Shown: positions 12,373 through 25,242 of the stretch, one piece after another
How the letters are laid out: each line of letters begins with the position of its first letter
Position numbering within the stretch: the stretch's first letter is position 1
Assembly (NCBI GenBank): GCA_019828595.1
Contig: JAHQRK010000004.1
Location: forward strand, 1,612,001-1,676,000
Direction of reading: 5' to 3'
DNA from: Aphanomyces cochlioides
Lineage: Eukaryota; Oomycota; Saprolegniomycetes; Saprolegniales; Verrucalvaceae
DNA length: 64,000 nt
Notes under the pieces: generated by a model
What the model saw: the letters and a program-made list of their open reading frames with translations, nothing else
What the model was told of the DNA's origin: nothing
Database searches by the model: none
Made by a program: the position numbers and the translations under genes

Positions 12373-12494
12373 GAGGAGCATTATGTATTGTCCTTGGGGG
12401 TCTTTATGGGTAGACACGTGTTTCTCAAGGCGGTGACGAAACGAACAATTGTCCACCCATAGAGACCCCCAAGGACAATGGCATGGTGCTCCTC
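12373..12494. repeat. Inverted repeat, about 45-bp arms, unit 1
   Basis: Arms at 12373-12417 and 12450-12494 are complementary with a few mismatches around the shared core ttgtcct-tgggggtct. A related 30-bp segment (ctcaagg-gtgacgaa) occurs three times in alternating orientation between 12357 and 12523. The result is a hairpin-prone block conserved in every unit. Confidence 0.7.
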
Positions 12495-12742
12495 AAGGTG
12501 GCGAAGAAAAGCAATGTGTCCACAGGGCAATCGCACGGTACTTTGACAAAGTCCATGCTATTCTTATCATTGCCGCCATTTGGAGCCGTCCCAAGCCATT
12601 GGGTGTGTACGTGTTTCAAGAAACAAGACGACGGCCGGCCCCGTTCTCTGTGTGTGTCAACAACGTCGTGGTGCAAATACTCAACGTCAAATTTCCATTT
12701 GGTGGTGTCGGGCTCGTCGGGAATGGGGCTATACCACGGCAA
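12425..12742 (-). pseudogene. Unknown ORF of the spacer, unit 1 (frameshifted)
   Basis: Minus-strand ORF starting MPWYSPIPDEPDTTKWKF. In units 2-4 it is 120 codons; here a C missing at about 12466 shifts its end and shortens it to 105 codons. Composition is protein-like (Trp, Cys and Asp/Glu rich). Its last third runs through the inverted repeat, so the reading frame may be partly accidental. No family recognised. Confidence 0.3.
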
Positions 12743-12842
12743 GCTCTAATTTGATACGTTTTCCCGCGCCGTGGCCATCCTGCGCAAGCTATTTTCGCTC
12801 GACTGGTCGCTGCGATACATGCCGTTCACGCCTATGAGCGTC

Positions 12843-12892
12843 AAAATTGTGTGGGTTCTTATGGCAGGGGACATAAGAAGCCACACAATTTT
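12843..12892. repeat. Cruciform-type palindrome, unit 1
   Basis: 21-nt arms (aaaattgtgtgg...ttcttatg and its complement) with one mismatch and an 8-nt loop. Conserved in units 2-4. Could fold as a DNA cruciform or RNA hairpin; role unknown. Confidence 0.75.
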
Positions 12893-13375
12893 GTCGTTCA
12901 GAGGAGTTTACGGCATGTTCATGGCATTCCTCGTGCACTTGACTTCATTTAGCGGCAAAGCCTCCATCCTACAAGAACTCTCGGCGACGTCGTCATTGAT
13001 CAATTGTCATAATTGTTGAGAATTCACTTGATTTGTTTTTCCACGCTTCACATGGAGCGCGCTGCCTCATCCAAGACATCCAAGGGAGCTCATGTTGCAG
13101 AAACAACCCGAGAAGTGTCCATTGTTGAGTCCTTGCCACTTTTGCTCCTGTTGGCATCGGAGGCACTAGGTATTAGATCGTCGGCGCGGAGAACTCAGGA
13201 TGCGCACCATCAGTATGAAATCATGAAACATGCATTAACTAGTTTTAATATATAAATCCTACAGACTAAGATGTCGACCGCGCTCAGCATCAACGGCGCC
13301 TGGCGCCCGCGCTTGCTGCGGTGACGATTGGAGGACAGTTGCTCGCTTGGTCGCCAAGAGAGGGAGAAACACTGA

Positions 13376-13558
13376 ATGTTCTTTGGAAATGCAGACTTTG
13401 AACGAGATGACGACCAAGACGACACACTATCCGAGAGATTTGAGCAAGCCAAGGCCCTCGAGCAGATGAGGATGCAAGAAAGCGGCTTCAACTCGGGTTC
13501 ATTGATCTTGGATGCCACCCAAACATCCCCAGAGACGCTCCAACAGCGCAATCCTTGA
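13376..13558 (+). CDS. Acidic small ORF, 60 aa, unit 1 (possible relic)
   Basis: Begins MFFGNADFERDDDQDDTLSE and continues with a predicted helix (FEQAKALEQMRMQESGF). It is preceded by another plus-strand start (MSTAL at 13271) in a different frame, so these may be exons of one broken gene. The unit 4 counterpart (52530-52600) has a one-base deletion and a different continuation. Family not recognised. Confidence 0.28.
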   Translation: MFFGNADFERDDDQDDTLSERFEQAKALEQMRMQESGFNSGSLILDATQTSPETLQQRNP

Positions 13559-13690
13559 CATAAATTTTGCACACATAAATGGAACGTCTTGTGGACTGCT
13601 GTCTTGACAAATCTTGCCAACTAGAGTTGCATATTTGTCAAATAGGGTTGGAAAGGGGGAGCTTCAAGCCTCACAGAGGACACGCGGTAG
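13545..13690 (-). pseudogene. Diverged partial copy of the cyclin 3' end, unit 1
   Basis: This stretch resembles the sequence at 13930-14075 (the end of cyclin exon 3 and its 3' flank). It shares ccttgacataa, gactgctgt, tcttgccaactagagttg and a poly-G run at matching spacing, but is clearly diverged. It lies immediately downstream of the next unit's cyclin gene, so each unit contains an older partial duplication of its own gene end. Counterparts: 27829-27974 and 43972-44118. Confidence 0.55.
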
Positions 13691-14028
13691 CATGGAAAGC
13701 ACGTGATGCACCAAGTACACCACCTGCTGCGGCCTTGGGCAAAGTGCTTCAAAATTTCTACGACGAGAAAATGTATCCAAAAATTACGTTGGAGCAAAAG
13801 TGCAATCCAGTAAAAATTTGTCGTCGTACCAGAGGCGATCGTAATGCTTCACGACATTGGATTTAATTCGTTGCCATGAAAGATGGAAAAGGTTTTTTGA
13901 TCTTGAATGCCACCGACTTGCGCTCTCGTCGTTGCCATCCTTGACATAATTTGTTGCGCACGAGTGATACCATAAATTGGATCGGTACAGAGGCCTTCTG
14001 GACTGCTGTTTTCCCAAAATCTTGCCGA

Positions 14029-17000
14029 CTAGAGTTGTGTACATGTCAAATTGGGTTGAACAGGGGGGAGCTTGCTCACTCGAGCATACTTGCCGAACAT
14101 GTACTTGGCCGTGACTGCGCGAATTTTCTCTGGGTCTGTCTGCGAAACTTGGTACTCGGCATGGTGAATGTTGTAGAGCTTTGCCACACAGTCTCGAACT
14201 TGCTCCACATTGTACGTTGTGTACTCATACAATGTTGGTGTCTACGCGTAGACTAAGTGAGAACGAAAGTCGGCCAAATCCTGACATACCCAAGGTGATT
14301 TCTCGTTTGTCACTACTCGCGTCATGTAAACTATCGAGGCCGCCAAGACAGATGGGGGGTGCGCAATTGTAATGGGATAGTCCATCACGGCTAACTCGGC
14401 TAAATACTGAGCTCAATGTCAGTAAAAAAACAAGCGCGACGCCTTACATGAGCGAAATGTTGCTGTGTCTCGGTTGGACATCCAGCCTGGATAAATCTCT
14501 CGAGGAAATGGTAGACATGGGTACCGGCCAACTTGTATTCGAGGGTTTCCAGGACCATATTTTCCATGGCCAACATGTCGTCCTTTGTGTATGGGTGATC
14601 ACTCATGGTGACGAAGCGTTGAACAATTTGGCCACCCTGTGATTCGACCTTGCATGCGAGCATCATGCACGCACATCCTAATAGCTGAAGCTTTTCTCGG
14701 CCAATTTTCACCACGGACAAACAACGATCAACCAAGTGAAAAGCAAGGTGCAACGTGTGAGGCGCCAACTTGAACATTTCTCCAACTCTGACAAGCCAGT
14801 CCATCAAGATACCACGCATTGTGGAGTTGATGTCTCCACCTTTTTCTTCTGCGAGGTAATCGTACTTTCACTCGATATTTCTCTTCATGTTGTCGTCGAA
14901 ATGAATCGACTTCACGAGCGAGATCATTTTCCTCCTTGGGGTCCATCGGGCGGGCTTGCTTCACATTTACATCCACGTCAAGCTCAGAGCCTACATCATT
15001 CGTCGTCAATTTTATGTCCCGGGCGAGAGTATGCGTACTCAAAGCTCTCGTGCGAATGTCAAGCATGTGCTGTCGTCGGCGCTGCTCATGACTTAACGAC
15101 GGCCGTCTTGATTCTGGAGACCGTCTCAGAGGAGGTTTGTTGTCTTGAATGTGGAGAGCTTTCTGATTGTTCTGCTTCGCTCGGTACGGCATCTCCGTTC
15201 TGAGGCAAAAGGTCTCTTCACATGATGGTGCACTTGCGGCGACAGCAGGTGTGTCGTGGTGGCACTTGCGTCGCTTGGCGTAGTTGGTGTTCCCTTGTTC
15301 GTCCGATGCGTGACGCTTCTTGGTACGAAGGAGCGGGAGACGGCACTCTCCCCTTTCACTTTGCCAGAAGTGCATGGTCGGAGTTGAAAACTGGACGAGG
15401 CGTGAGCTCATCCGACGTCGTTTCGCCACTTGTGGCTCATCATCATAGTCCAGACCACGTTTTGTCGAACCATTTGCCACGCGTCGTCGCTTTGGCACTT
15501 GTGAATCAACACACTCGTCTTGGGGGCGCTTCGACGCCTTGACTTTCGCTTTCACTTGGGTAACCTTGGCATATGTTGTATGCACGCCAACAACCCCGGG
15601 GGTGGCCGAGTCTCTTCGTCTTTTCGCACTATTGGGCGACGTCGACATGCCAAGGTCAACCAGCGTCACCGGGTCTTCTCGTGGTTTCACCCAATTTGGC
15701 GGAGTGGACGTACCAAAGCCAACGGGCGTCGCCGGGTCTTCTTCTGGACGTGACGATGAAAGGCTCTGGGTGCCAACGTCAATCGGCGTCGCCGTGGATT
15801 CTTCACTTCGCGCAAAATTTGGCGACGTCGACATGGCAAAGTACACTGGCGTCGCTGGGGCTTCTTCTGGTTTAACCCAATTTGGCGACGTCGACATGGC
15901 AAAGTTCACCGGCGTCGCTGGGGCTTCTTCTGGTTTCTCCCAATTTGGCGGGGTGGACGTGCCAAAGTCGATCGGCATCGCCGTGGATTCTTCTCTTCGC
16001 GCAAAATTTGGCGACATGGACATGGCAAAGTTCACCGGCGTCGCTGGGGCTTCTTCTGGTTTCTCCCAATTTGGCGGGGTGGACGTGTCAAAGTCGATGG
16101 GCGTCGCCGTGGATTCTTCTCTTCGCGCAAAATTTGGCGACATGGACATGGCAAAGTTCACCGGCGTCGCTGGGGCTTCTTCTGGTTTCACCCAATTTGG
16201 CGGGGTGGACGTGCCAAAGTCGATCGGCGTCGCCGGGTCTACTTCTTGACGTGACGAAGAAAGGCTGAGGGAGCCAAAGTTGATGGGCGTCGCCGTGGAT
16301 TCGTCTCTTCGCGCAAAATTTGGCGACATGGACATGGCAAAGTTCACCGGCGTCGCTGGGGCTTCTTCTGGTTTCTCCCAATTTGGCGGGGTGGACGTGC
16401 CAAAGTCGATCGGCGTCGCCGTGGATTCTTCTCTTCGCGCAAAATTTGGCGACATGGACATGGCAAAGTTCACCGGCGTCGCTGGGGCTTCTTCTGGTTT
16501 CACCCAATTTGGCGGGGTGGACGTGCCAAAGTCGATCGGCGTCGCCGGGTCTACTTCTTGACGTGACGAAGAAAGGCTGAGGGAGCCAAAGTTGATGGGC
16601 GTCGCCGTGGATTCTTCTCTTCGCGCAAAATTTGGCGACATGGACATGGCAAAGTTCACCGGCGTCGCTGGGGCTTCTTCTGGTTTCACCCAATTTGGCG
16701 GGGTGGACGTGCCAAAGTCGATCGGCGTCGCCGGGTCTACTTCTTGACGTGACGAAGAAAGGCTGAGGGAGCCAAAGTTGATGGGCGTCGCCGTGGATTC
16801 GTCTCTTCGCGCAAAATTTGGCGACATGGACTTGGCAAAGTTCACCGGCGTCGCTGGGGCTTCTTCTGGTTTCTCCCAATTTGGCGGGGTGGACGTGCCA
16901 AAGTCGATCGGCATCGCCGTGGATTCTTCTCTTCGCGCAAAATTTGGCGACATGGACATGGCAAAGTTCACCGGCGTCGCTGGGGCTTCTTCTGGTTTCA

Positions 17001-20000
17001 CCCAATTTGGCGGGGTGGACGTGCCAAAGTCGATCGGCGTCGCCGGGTCTACTTCTTGACGTGACGAAGAAAGGCTGAGGGAGCCAAAGTTGATGGGCGT
17101 CGCCGTGGATTCGTCTCTTCGCGCAAAATTTGGCGACATGGACATGGCAAAGTTCACCGGCGTCGCTGGGGCTTCTTCTGGTTTCACCCAATTTGGCGGG
17201 GTGGACGTGCCAAAGTCGATCGGCGTCGCCGGGTCTACTTCTTGACGTGACGAAGAAAGGCTGAGGGAGCCAAAGTTGATGGGCGTCGCCGTGGATTCGT
17301 CTCTTCGCGCAAAATTTGGCGACATGGACTTGGCAAAGTTCACCGGCGTCGCTGGGGCTTCTTCTGGTTTCTCCCAATTTGGCGGGGTGGACGTGCCAAA
17401 GTCGATCGGCATCGCCGTGGATTCTTCTCTTCGCGCAAAATTTGGCGACATGGACATGGCAAAGTTCACCGGCGTCGCTGGGGCTTCTTCTGGTTTCACC
17501 CAATTTGGCGGGGTGGACGTGCCAAAGTCGATCGGCGTCGCCGGGTCTACTTCTTGACGTGACGAAGAAAGGCTGAGGGAGCCAAAGTTGATGGGCGTCG
17601 CCGTGGATTCGTCTCTTCGCGCAAAATTTGGCGACATGGACATGGCAAAGTTCACCGGCGTCGCTGGGGCTTCTTCTGGTTTCACCCAATTTGGCGGGGT
17701 GGACGTGCCAAAGTCGATCGGCGTCGCCGGGTCTACTTCTTGACGTGACGAAGAAAGGCTGAGGGAGCCAAAGTTGATGGGCGTCGCCGTGGATTCGTCT
17801 CTTCGCGCAAAATTTGGCGACATGGACATGGCAAAGTTCACCGGCGTCGCTGGGGCTTCTTCTGGTTTCACCCAATTTGGCGGGGTGGACGTGCCAAAGT
17901 CGATCGGCGTCGCCGGGTCTACTTCTTGACGTGACGAAGAAAGGCTGAGGGAGCCAAAGTTGATGGGCGTCGCCGTGGATTCGTCTCTTCGCGCAAAATT
18001 TGGCGACATGGACTTGGCAAAGTTCACCGGCGTCGCTGGGGCTTCTTCTGGTTTCTCCCAATTTGGCGGGGTGGACGTGCCAAAGTCGATCGGCATCGCC
18101 GTGGATTCTTCTCTTCGCGCAAAATTTGGCGACATGGACATGGCAAAGTTCACCGGCGTCGCTGGGGCTTCTTCTGGTTTCACCCAATTTGGCGGGGTGG
18201 ACGTGCCAAAGTCGATCGGCGTCGCCGGGTCTACTTCTTGACGTGACGAAGAAAGGCTGAGGGAGCCAAAGTTGATGGGCGTCGCCGTGGATTCGTCTCT
18301 TCGCGCAAAATTTGGCGACATGGACATGGCAAAGTTCACCGGCGTCGCTGGGGCTTCTTCTGGTTTCACCCAATTTGGCGGGGTGGACGTGCCAAAGTCG
18401 ATCGGCGTCGCCGGGTCTACTTCTTGACGTGACGAAGAAAGGCTGAGGGAGCCAAAGTTGATGGGCGTCGCCGTGGATTCGTCTCTTCGCGCAAAATTTG
18501 GCGACATGGACTTGGCAAAGTTCACCGGCGTCGCTGGGGCTTCTTCTGGTTTCTCCCAATTTGGCGGGGTGGACGTGCCAAAGTCGATCGGCATCGCCGT
18601 GGATTCTTCTCTTCGCGCAAAATTTGGCGACATGGACATGGCAAAGTTCACCGGCGTCGCTGGGGCTTCTTCTGGTTTCACCCAATTTGGCGGGGTGGAC
18701 GTGCCAAAGTCGATCGGCGTCGCCGGGTCTACTTCTTGACGTGACGAAGAAAGGCTGAGGGAGCCAAAGTTGATGGGCGTCGCCGTGGATTCGTCTCTTC
18801 GCGCAAAATTTGGCGACATGGACATGGCAAAGTTCACCGGCGTCGCTGGGGCTTCTTCTGGTTTCACCCAATTTGGCGGGGTGGACGTGCCAAAGTCGAT
18901 CGGCGTCGCCGGGTCTACTTCTTGACGTGACGAAGAAAGGCTGAGGGAGCCAAAGTTGATGGGCGTCGCCGTGGATTCGTCTCTTCGCGCAAAATTTGGC
19001 GACATGGACTTGGCAAAGTTCACCGGCGTCGCTGGGGCTTCTTCTGGTTTCACCCAATTTGGCGGGGTGGACGTGCCAAAGTCGATCGGCGTCGCCGGGT
19101 CTACTTCTTGACGTGACGAAGAAAGGCTGAGGGAGCCAAAGTTGATGGGCGTCGCCGTGGATTCGTCTCTTCGCGCAAAATTTGGCGACATGGACTTGGC
19201 AAAGTTCACCGGCGTCGCTGGGGCTTCTTCTGGTTTCTCCCAATTTGGCGGGGTGGACGTGCCAAAGTCGATCGGCATCGCCGTGGATTCTTCTCTTCGC
19301 GCAAAATTTGGCGACATGGACATGGCAAAGTTCACCGGCGTCGCTGGGGCTTCTTCTGGTTTCACCCAATTTGGCGGGGTGGACGTGCCAAAGTCGATCG
19401 GCGTCGCCGGGTCTACTTCTTGACGTGACGAAGAAAGGCTGAGGGAGCCAAAGTTGATGGGCGTCGCCGTGGATTCGTCTCTTCGCGCAAAATTTGGCGA
19501 CATGGACTTGGCAAAGTTCACCGGCGTCGCTGGGGCTTCTTCTGGTTTCTCCCAATTTGGCGGGGTGGACGTGCCAAAGTCGATCGGCATCGCCGTGGAT
19601 TCTTCTCTTCGCGCAAAATTTGGCGACATGGACATGGCAAAGTTCACCGGCGTCGCTGGGGCTTCTTCTGGTTTCACCCAATTTGGCGGGGTGGACGTGC
19701 CAAAGTCGATCGGCGTCGCCGGGTCTACTTCTTGACGTGACGAAGAAAGGCTGAGGGAGCCAAAGTTGATGGGCGTCGCCGTGGATTCGTCTCTTCGCGC
19801 AAAATTTGGCGACATGGACATGGCAAAGTTCACCGGCGTCGCTGGGGCTTCTTCTGGTTTCACCCAATTTGGCGGGGTGGACGTGCCAAAGTCGATCGGC
19901 GTCGCCGGGTCTACTTCTTGACGTGACGAAGAAAGGCTGAGGGAGCCAAAGTTGATGGGCGTCGCCGTGGATTCGTCTCTTCGCGCAAAATTTGGCGACA

Positions 20001-23000
20001 TGGACATGGCAAAGTTCACCGGCGTCGCTGGGGCTTCTTCTGGTTTCACCCAATTTGGCGGGGTGGACGTGCCAAAGTCGATCGGCGTCGCCGGGTCTAC
20101 TTCTTGACGTGACGAAGAAAGGCTGAGGGAGCCAAAGTTGATGGGCGTCGCCGTGGATTCGTCTCTTCGCGCAAAATTTGGCGACATGGACATGGCAAAG
20201 TTCACCGGCGTCGCTGGGGCTTCTTCTGGTTTCACCCAATTTGGCGGGGTGGACGTGCCAAAGTCGATCGGCGTCGCCGGGTCTACTTCTTGACGTGACG
20301 AAGAAAGGCTGAGGGAGCCAAAGTTGATGGGCGTCGCCGTGGATTCGTCTCTTCGCGCAAAATTTGGCGACATGGACATGGCAAAGTTCACCGGCGTCGC
20401 TGGGGCTTCTTCTGGTTTCTCCCAATTTGGCGGGGTGGACGTGCCAAAGTCGATCGGCATCGCCGTGGATTCTTCTCTTCGCGCAAAATTTGGCGACATG
20501 GACATGGCAAAGTTCACCGGCGTCGCTGGGGCTTCTTCTGGTTTCACCCAATTTGGCGGGGTGGACGTGCCAAAGTCGATCGGCGTCGCCGGGTCTACTT
20601 CTTGACGTGACGAAGAAAGGCTGAGGGAGCCAAAGTTGATGGGCGTCGCCGTGGATTCGTCTCTTCGCGCAAAATTTGGCGACATGGACATGGCAAAGTT
20701 CACCGGCGTCGCTGGGGCTTCTTCTGGTTTCACCCAATTTGGCGGGGTGGACGTGCCAAAGTCGATCGGCGTCGCCGGGTCTACTTCTTGACGTGACGAA
20801 GAAAGGCTGAGGGAGCCAAAGTTGATGGGCGTCGCCGTGGATTCGTCTCTTCGCGCAAAATTTGGCGACATGGACATGGCAAAGTTCACCGGCGTCGCTG
20901 GGGCTTCTTCTGGTTTCACCCAATTTGGCGGGGTGGACGTGCCAAAGTCGATCGGCGTCGCCGGGTCTACTTCTTGACGTGACGAAGAAAGGCTGAGGGA
21001 GCCAAAGTTGATGGGCGTCGCCGTGGATTCGTCTCTTCGCGCAAAATTTGGCGACATGGACATGGCAAAGTTCACCGGCGTCGCTGGGGCTTCTTCTGGT
21101 TTCACCCAATTTGGCGGGGTGGACGTGCCAAAGTCGATCGGCGTCGCCGGGTCTACTTCTTGACGTGACGAAGAAAGGCTGAGGGAGCCAAAGTTGATGG
21201 GCGTCGCCGTGGATTCGTCTCTTCGCGCAAAATTTGGCGACATGGACATGGCAAAGTTCACCGGCGTCGCTGGGGCTTCTTCTGGTTTCACCCAATTTGG
21301 CGGGGTGGACGTGCCAAAGTCGATCGGCGTCGCCGGGTCTACTTCTTGACGTGACGAAGAAAGGCTGAGGGAGCCAAAGTTGATGGGCGTCGCCGTGGAT
21401 TCGTCTCTTCGCGCAAAATTTGGCGACATGGACATGGCAAAGTTCACCGGCGTCGCTGGGGCTTCTTCTGGTTTCACCCAATTTGGCGGGGTGGACGTGC
21501 CAAAGTCGATCGGCGTCGCCGTGGATTCGTCTCTTCGCGCAAAATTTGGCGACATGGACATGGCAAAGTTCACCGGCGTCGCTGGGGCTTCTTCTGGTTT
21601 CACCCAATTTGGCGGGGTGGACGTGCCAAAGTCGATCGGCGTCGCCGGGTCTACTTCTTGACGTGACGAAGAAAGGCTGAGGGAGCCAAAGTTGATGGGC
21701 GTCGCCGTGGATTCGTCTCTTCGCGCAAAATTTGGCGACATGGACATGGCAAAGTTCACCGGCGTCGCTGGGGCTTCTTCTGGTTTCACCCAATTTGGCG
21801 GGGTGGACGTGCCAAAGTCGATCGGCGTCGCCGGGTCTACTTCTTGACGTGACGAAGAAAGGCTGAGGGAGCCAAAGTTGATGGGCGTCGCCGTGGATTC
21901 GTCTCTTCGCGCAAAATTTGGCGACATGGACATGGCAAAGTTCACCGGCGTCGCTGGGGCTTCTTCTGGTTTCACCCAATTTGGCGGGGTGGACGTGCCA
22001 AAGTCGATCGGCGTCGCCGGGTCTACTTCTTGACGTGACGAAGAAAGGCTGAGGGAGCCAAAGTTGATGGGCGTCGCCGTGGATTCGTCTCTTCGCGCAA
22101 AATTTGGCGACATGGACATGGCAAAGTTCACCGGCGTCGCTGGGGCTTCTTCTGGTTTCACCCAATTTGGCGGGGTGGACGTGCCAAAGTCGATCGGCGT
22201 CGCCGGGTCTACTTCTTGACGTGACGAAGAAAGGCTGAGGGAGCCAAAGTTGATGGGCGTCGCCGTGGATTCGTCTCTTCGCGCAAAATTTGGCGACATG
22301 GACATGGCAAAGTTCACCGGCGTCGCTGGGGCTTCTTCTGGTTTCACCCAATTTGGCGGGGTGGACATGCCAAAGTCGATCGGCGTCGCCGGGTCTACTT
22401 CTTGACGTGACGAAGAAAGGCTGAGGGAGCCAAAGTTGATGGGCGTCGCCGTGGATTCGTCTCTTCGCGCAAAATTTGGCGACATGGACATGGCAAAGTT
22501 CACCGGCGTCGCTGGGGCTTCTTCTGGTTTCACCCAATTTGGCGGGGTGGACGTGCCAAAGTCGATCGGCGTCGCCGGGTCTACTTCTTGACGTGACGAA
22601 GAAAGGCTGAGGGAGCCAAAGTTGATGGGCGTCGCCGTGGATTCGTCTCTTCGCGCAAAATTTGGCGACATGGACATGGCAAAGTTCACCGGCGTCGCTG
22701 GGGCTTCTTCTGGTTTCACCCAATTTGGCGGGGTGGACGTGCCAAAGTCGATCGGCGTCGCCGGGTCTACTTCTTGACGTGACGAAGAAAGGCTGAGGGA
22801 GCCAAAGTTGATGGGCGTCGCCGTGGATTCGTCTCTTCGCGCAAAATTTGGCGACATGGACATGGCAAAGTTCACCGGCGTCGCTGGGGCTTCTTCTGGT
22901 TTCACCCAATTTGGCGGGGTGGACGTGCCAAAGTCGATCGGCGTCGCCGGGTCTACTTCTTGACGTGACGAAGAAAGGCTGAGGGAGCCAAAGTTGATGG

Positions 23001-25242
23001 GCGTCGCCGTGGATTCGTCTCTTCGCGCAAAATTTGGCGACATGGACATGGCAAAGTTCACCGGCGTCGCTGGGGCTTCTTCTGGTTTCACCCAATTTGG
23101 CGGGGTGGACGTGCCAAAGTCGATCGGCGTCGCCGGGTCTACTTCTTGACGTGACGAAGAAAGGCTGAGGGAGCCAAAGTTGATGGGCGTCGCCGTGGAT
23201 TCGTCTCTTCGCGCAAAATTTGGCGACATGGACATGGCAAAGTTCACCGGCGTCGCTGGGGCTTCTTCTGGTTTCACCCAATTTGGCGGGGTGGACGTGC
23301 CAAAGTCGATCGGCGTCGCCGTGGATTCGTCTCTTCGCGCAAAATTTGGCGACATGGACATGGCAAAGTTCACCGGCGTCGCTGGGGCTTCTTCTGGTTT
23401 CACCCAATTTGGCGGGGTGGACGTGCCAAAGTCGATCGGCGTCGCCGGGTCTACTTCTTGACGTGACGAAGAAAGGCTGAGGGAGCCAAAGTTGATGGGC
23501 GTCGCCGTGGATTCGTCTCTTCGCGCAAAATTTGGCGACATGGACATGGCAAAGTTCACCGGCGTCGCTGGGGCTTCTTCTGGTTTCACCCAATTTGGCG
23601 GGGTGGACGTGCCAAAGTCGATCGGCGTCGCCGGGTCTACTTCTTGACGTGACGAAGAAAGGCTGAGGGAGCCAACGTTGATGGGCGTCGCTGGGGCTTC
23701 TTCTGGTTTCACCCAATTTGGCGGGGTGGACGTGCCAAAGTCAATGGGCGTCGCCGTGGATTCGTCTCTTCGCGCAAAATTTGGCGACATGGACATGGCA
23801 AAGTTCACCGGCGTCGCTGGGGCTTCTTCTGGTTTCACCCAATTTGGCGGGGTGGACGTGCCAAAGTCGATCGGCGTCGCCGGGTCTACTTCTTGACGTG
23901 ACGAAGAAAGGCTGAGGGAGCCAAAGTTGATGGGCGTCGCCGTGGATTCGTCTCTTCGCGCAAAATTTGGCGACATGGACATGGCAAAGTTCACCGGCGT
24001 CGCTGGGGCTTCTTCTGGTTTCACCCAATTTGGCGGGGTGGACGTGCCAAAGTCGATCGGCGTCGCCGGGTCTACTTCTTGACGTGACGAAGAAAGGCTG
24101 AGGGAGCCAAAGTTGATGGGCGTCGCTGGGGCTTCTTCTGGTTTCACCCAATTTGGCGGGGTGTACGTGCCAAAGTCAATGGGCGTCGCCGTGGATTCTT
24201 CTCTTCGCGCAAAATTTGGCGACATGGACATGGCAAAGTTCACCGGCGTCGCTGGGGCTTCTTCTGGTTTCACCCAATTTGGCGGGGTGGACGTGCCAAA
24301 GTCGATGGGCGTCGCCGTGGATTCGTCTCTTCGCGCAAAATTTGGCGACATGGACATGGCAAAGTTCACCGGCGTCGCTGGGGCTTCTTCTGGCTTCACC
24401 CAATTTGGCGGGGTGGACGTGTCAAAGTTGATGGGCGTCGCCGTGGATTCTTCTCTTCGCGCAAAATTTGGCGACGTCGACATGCCATAGTCAACCGGCG
24501 CCGCAGGGTCTTCTTTTTGACGTGTCGATGAATGGCTCTGGCTGGCAAAGGCAACCGGTGTCGCTGGGATTTCGGCTTTGTGGGTCGAAAATTCATCAAC
24601 ATCGCTATCGTCGTGGCCCGTCTTGCTTGACGCCTCCGTCTCGGACTTGTGTTTTTCTTGTTTTGCAAGGAGGATTATAAGAATGATCGCCGTTGTGAGG
24701 TCGATGTGCGCCGCGACGAGTTTTTTTGCCGCTTCGATGCGGTCCAGATTCTGTGGCATCTTGGTGTCTTCGTTCGTCGGTGTGGCCGCCAAGGCAGTGT
24801 CCTCCTCATCGGGCTTGTCGCACCAATTGATGGTGGATTCCGTCGATGTCATGTCTTGAGTGTCATCGCTCGTTGGAATGTCTGTCGAGTCTTCGTCAAT
24901 TTCTTGAATTTCCCCGCCAGTTGCCGCGACATCCGACCACTCGTCATCGGTCATGACATTCATGTCGACACCGGAGTCTTCATTGTCTTCAATCCTCGAA
25001 CTTGATTCGATTGACATCAATTCGTCCTCGAGGTCTTCGCCCGTGGTTGCCACGTCCGAGACTATCGAGTGTTCTTCATTCATCGCGGTCGAGTCTTCGA
25101 CATCTTCTTGTTTCCAGCGAGGTTCACTCTTTGTCGGGCTTGCTTCATCTTCTTGTTGCTTGGGCAACATCATCGTCATGTGGAGGGCGAGTGCCACATA
25201 CATAAGCACCGCCAGGCAGCATCGGAGGATCGTGTTCATCAT
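14029..25242 (-). pseudogene. Giant cyclin, unit 2 (one-base frameshift before the cyclin box)
   Basis: Same gene as unit 1, with exons at 25242-14448, 14406-14290 and 14241-14029. At 14866-14868 it has three T where units 1, 3 and 4 have two. This shifts the frame immediately after the residues EEKYRVK, upstream of MRGILMDWL. Read as is, the protein keeps its N-terminus and about 9 kb array but ends at 14728 after about 50 foreign residues, without any cyclin fold. The cyclin box itself (14400-14819) is otherwise intact. The change may be a real mutation or a homopolymer error in the assembly. If real, the product would be an array protein unable to bind a kinase. Confidence 0.8.
15600..24572 (-). 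repeat. S/T-P coding repeat array, unit 2
   Basis: Same A/B/C module structure as in unit 1, in the same order of variants. It is exactly 372 bp longer, from two additional ABC repeats in the homogeneous stretch between 21660 and 23180. One repeat (about 22370) has a G-to-A change that turns a Thr codon of module C into Met. The array is in frame throughout this copy. Confidence 0.95.

Larger units (their letters stand above)
1..13909. repeat. Segmental tandem duplication, unit 1
   Basis: The sequence beginning at position 1 recurs nearly base for base at 13910, 28194 and 44338. The unit is 13909 bp here. It contains the minus-strand cyclin gene (120-10960) and a spacer with gene scraps and hairpins (10961-13909). 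The start chosen is arbitrary, because the window opens inside the array; the spacer that should precede position 1 is not visible, so more units may lie to the left. Confidence 0.95.
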
